Shown here in pieces: positions 61,401 to 64,000 of a stretch of DNA of 64,000 nt. Origin of the DNA: Ascidia mentula (lineage: Eukaryota; Chordata; Ascidiacea; Phlebobranchia; Ascidiidae); NCBI GenBank assembly GCA_947561715.1, contig OX387203.1, positions 558,001 through 622,000 on the forward strand. Direction: 5' to 3'. Positions within the stretch are counted from its first letter, which is position 1. Each line of letters starts with the position of its first letter. The notes below the pieces were generated by a model. The model saw only the letters and a list, made by a program, of their open reading frames with translations, ran no database searches and was not told where the DNA came from. The translations under genes were made by a program, and so were the position numbers.

Positions 61401-62088
61401 AGTTTAATGTAAGACAACATGATTGAGTTGCAAGTTAAATAATGTGCCTGTTTAAAAACAAAAAGTTATTATTTCCTGTTATATAAATTATATATGTCAC
61501 AACCGCTGTGTATTCTGACATTATTTCTTCAATTACTGTCATTTTTATCTTTTATTGCAACTCCTTTGTTCAGATGCACAAACTCAAGAATCAAATAGAA
61601 AAAGGAGAAAAAATTCACCCTAAGGTGGTTCCCCACAGTCACATGGATTGCCCCCCACCTGAACCCTCCTTTGGGACAATTTCTGATATTCCCCCTAACA
61701 ACCAGTGAGTTTACATAACATACCACTATGAGCATTGTAACGGGCGAAGTGGTGCGTAGTGACGTAGAATTCTCAGGGTTGCAGGTTCAAATCCCACCGG
61801 AAGCGCAATATTTCGTATCTGCAAAATATTGAATTACGTTAGCAGTTATTTTGTGCGTCACCAAACCTGTATCTTAGCAAAGCATGTACATTTGATGCCA
61901 ACGTGACTAATGTATTGTTTTATTACAGGTTCCACAACTGGCAAAACGACTACTGGCAGAGTCTGGATCAAGCCGTTGCCCTCCGCGATATGGTCAGGGA
62001 CCAAGTAACTGATCCTGAGCATTTGTGGAGTTACATTGAGCGACGATATCACTCTGGACATGGAGCAATGCAACATACGGAGTTGTAA
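58484..62088 (+). CDS. FUT10/FUT11-type fucosyltransferase (GT10 family)
   Basis: Nine exons (58484-58513, 58626-58755, 58858-59030, 59134-59318, 59504-59706, 60288-60443, 60746-60957, 61574-61704, 61929-62088) splice in phase to 459 residues; FUT10 and FUT11 have about 480-490. The N-terminus is a type II signal anchor (VTIVTCILVVAFF). The GT10 donor-site motif is at residues 245-261: FHIAFENSICDDYITEK, followed by GSVPIYKGSPTARDWAPSP. The GSP.RDW form, the YECYLCEQ segment and the C-terminal CPPPEP segment are specific to the FUT10/11 branch rather than FUT4/7. This branch uses GDP-fucose in the ER/Golgi and has recently been described as O-fucosylating EMI domains. A start 16 bases upstream (58468) is in another frame and gives no anchor, so 58484 was chosen. 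Confidence 0.93.
61738..61806 (+). repeat. Possible tRNA-derived SINE fragment in fucosyltransferase intron 8
   Basis: GGGCGAAGTGGTGCGTAGTG resembles a Pol III A box, and GGTTCAAATCCCACC about 45 bases later matches the B-box consensus GGTTCRANNCC. I cannot fold it into a good cloverleaf, so a tRNA-derived SINE head or a decayed tRNA is likelier than a functional tRNA. Confidence 0.35.
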
Positions 62089-63300
62089 ACTAACTCTATG
62101 TTACGTGTGTTGAGTACACACGGTTTCTTCAAGGTGACTTTGAAATGTTATAGAGATGGAATTAGAGTTGAAATTGTGATTTTAAACCAGCACATTGCAT
62201 CACGAAACAAGTAAATTAAAGTTTTTTTTCGTATTTTAAATTAGGGTTTCAAAACTGCTTTATTGGTCGTCGAACTTTATGGGTTGCAGAGATTACAATG
62301 TCGCACAAAATACTTTACTGTAATATTTCACAAGCTACGTCTCTAAGTGGTCACTATAAAACTTTTTCAGTCGTTTCATTGCAATTACTGTTTCAATGAA
62401 GCATCTAGAAAGTAGGTAACTGGGAAACACGAAAGGTCGCAACCGAAAAAGTTTGTGAAGTTCCGGTTTTCATAAAAGTCGTCAGAATTGCATTTATGGT
62501 GAAAAGTTTCAGCTTGCAAACCTTTCAAAGTTTCGTGCGTTTTTTCTCATGTCTGTTTTGAGCTTTTTGCGATTTACAATATCGGAGGTTGCAATACTTA
62601 ATTTGTGCAAGTTTGCAGTGGAAATGTTGCAATCCCACCTTTCACTTCCTCTTGCTGCACTTTGTCCACTTATTTGCTTTACATTAAAATGCGGTCGTGA
62701 CACCATGTGTAACTTTACTAGAAACCCGTTGTGTTGCGTGAAGTGTTCCGGGTTTGCTTTTTTTAATTTCACAATTTTCAGCGTTGCAAATTTTTCATGC
62801 TGCTTTCCGCGTGTTTCGAAATACAGGTTATTATCTACATACACAGCACTATTCTAATCCCCATTGTTACCTGTTGAAGTCCAAAGTCCAACTGATTTCT
62901 CCCATTCATTGAGCTTCCGTGGTTTCCCAACATAGCGCCCTTCTTACATTGATTGAGTCAACGAAAGGTGATTTGCGTAAACTGCAAGCAAGCACCCCCC
63001 CGCGTGACGTCAGGATTGCAACGAAATCGTCTGGTGTCCTCCCCACAACCAACCCCAGGGACCCGCGTCACTTGTTTTTGCGGCGACTCGGCAACAATAA
63101 AAGATAATTTCGCAACGTTTATAACATGTATCACGTGACCCACCGATGGCTGCTTCATGGTGCGTGGGTTATTTACAAGGTAGGTGTTTATATAACGATG
63201 CAAACCCGGCGGAGGCGTTTAATGGCATGAAAAGTTGTTTGGATTTCAGGCGCAAGCGGATTACGTCATTTTAAAGGGTTCAAAGTTTCACGTGATAATT
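62089..63300. other. Interval between the fucosyltransferase and SLC17 genes
   Basis: Contains the fucosyltransferase 3' UTR on the left. The frame at 62549-62857 is Cys/Phe-rich with no family features. No gene supported. Confidence 0.4.
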
Positions 63301-63325
63301 TGAATAATGGGCATTATATAAGCGA
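63258..63325 (+). promoter_or_regulatory. Candidate TATA promoter with a CRE-like site, SLC17 gene
   Basis: A TATATAA box lies at 63315-63321, and an ATF/CREB-like TACGTCA lies about 55 bp upstream near 63263. A start site about 30 bp after the TATA box would leave a 5' UTR of roughly 275 bases before the ATG at 63620. Position and spacing are plausible; no transcript data. Confidence 0.45.
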
Positions 63326-63619
63326 GTACAGGCGCTCGCACTTGTTTAAACGTATTATCCGGCCAGGATGGAAAAGTCGCAGATTGAAAAATAGCGCTGA
63401 CTTTAGCGTTGTAATGCTGTTGAATGGAAAATTGAATTAAATCGAGGAAAACAAGCTGAATTAAACCTGGTTAAGTTATTTATTGTGTGAAGCAAATTCA
63501 AAAAGTGGCGGAAACAATTTATTTCAACACTTCATATGATATCGTGTATTGCTTTAATAGAAGATTTAAACCCGGATAAAGTGGGTAAGAATAATTTCCG
63601 TTCAAAACATTTCTTGAAA

Positions 63620-63965
63620 ATGGATTCAAGTACCGAAGAAAAGAAAGAAGAAATTCCAACAAGTTCGATGTTGACAGTGAGTGGAAAAGTAAATGAGCTG
63701 ATTTAATACAAACGAATACAGGCGTAGTTTTTTATGTGTGGTTGCGCATGTTGCAATTCAGTCGCCAAAAGCACGTAAATTGAATCTTTTTTGCGGAATA
63801 TTCCAGCGATTCATCCAGAAAATTATAAATAAACGCGATATTTCACAGACGAGCAACTCGTGCTGCTTTTTGAAGAAACGAGATATTCTGGCTGTGATGT
63901 TAGCGTTGGGAGTCATCAACGTTTTCTCGCTAAGGAATGGAATCAACGTTGCCATTCTAGCCATG
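63620..63965 (+). CDS. SLC17 family transporter, N-terminal part (runs off the window)
   Basis: Two exons are visible: 63620-63676 (MDSSTEEKKEEIPTSSMLT) and 63762-63965, with an in-phase junction; a likely donor (ATG|GTGGGT) follows at 63966. Exon 2 carries a basic cytoplasmic stretch then CCFLKKRDILAVMLALGVIN and VFSLRNGINVAILAM, the first membrane segment of the SLC17 anion transporters (vesicular glutamate transporters, sialin, type I phosphate transporters). The family moves organic anions driven by membrane potential or protons. Substrate class cannot be told from this fragment. The rest lies beyond the right edge. Confidence 0.8.
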
Positions 63966-64000
63966 GTGGGTATTGCTGGCAATGTGAAATTAACGCTACT

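Overview
The window is eukaryotic nuclear DNA. It is AT-rich, and its genes are split by short introns with canonical GT-AG sites, about 60 bp to 1 kb long. Genes sit close together on both strands. The gene set is animal: a tetraspanin with a CCG motif, an adhesion GPCR, carnitine palmitoyltransferase 2, a FUT10/11-type fucosyltransferase, an SLC17 transporter, NAA38, SAP30-like and ATP synthase subunit c. Compact genes, short introns and a chordate-like gene set suggest an invertebrate deuterostome, most likely an ascidian tunicate of the Ciona type. The species is an inference.

Layout. 1-4 kb: no gene recognised. 4.1-10.2 kb (-): a 13-exon adhesion GPCR with a Thr/Pro mucin-like stalk and a non-canonical GPS. 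10.4-10.8 kb: a MITE-like element. 12.3-17.3 kb (+): two tandem intronless genes for about 630-residue proteins with a GlnD/DUF294-like nucleotidyltransferase signature. This is the most novel-looking coding content here. 18.0-22.9 kb (-): a complete 13-exon CPT2. 23.3-24.0 kb (-): TMEM60. 24.9-28.0 kb: a satellite-like array of about 16.5 copies of a 187-bp unit. 28.0-32 kb: an unplaced ORF and an unrecognised six-exon tail-anchored protein gene. 33-44 kb: a transposon graveyard with amplified, decayed Merlin/IS1595-type transposase, a hAT relic and a PHD-finger fragment. 46.8-48.6 kb (+): a TSPAN13/31-type tetraspanin, followed at 50.2-52.3 kb by its degenerate tandem copy. 53.6-62.1 kb is the gene-dense housekeeping part: NAA38 (-), SAP30-like (+), ATP synthase subunit c (-) and a FUT10/11-type fucosyltransferase (+), arranged as head-to-head and tail-to-tail neighbours. 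63.3 kb to the end: the 5' end of an SLC17 transporter (+).

The spliced models for CPT2, TMEM60, ATP synthase c, fucosyltransferase and tetraspanin were built by hand. Every junction keeps the reading frame, total lengths are multiples of three, and predicted proteins match the usual family lengths. The genes do not form one pathway. Mitochondrial functions recur (CPT2, ATP synthase c), and the head-to-head pairs may share promoters. The tandem nucleotidyltransferase pair is the best candidate for an undescribed system: catalytic-looking motif, local duplication, a central tract nearly identical between the copies, and no introns in an intron-rich region.
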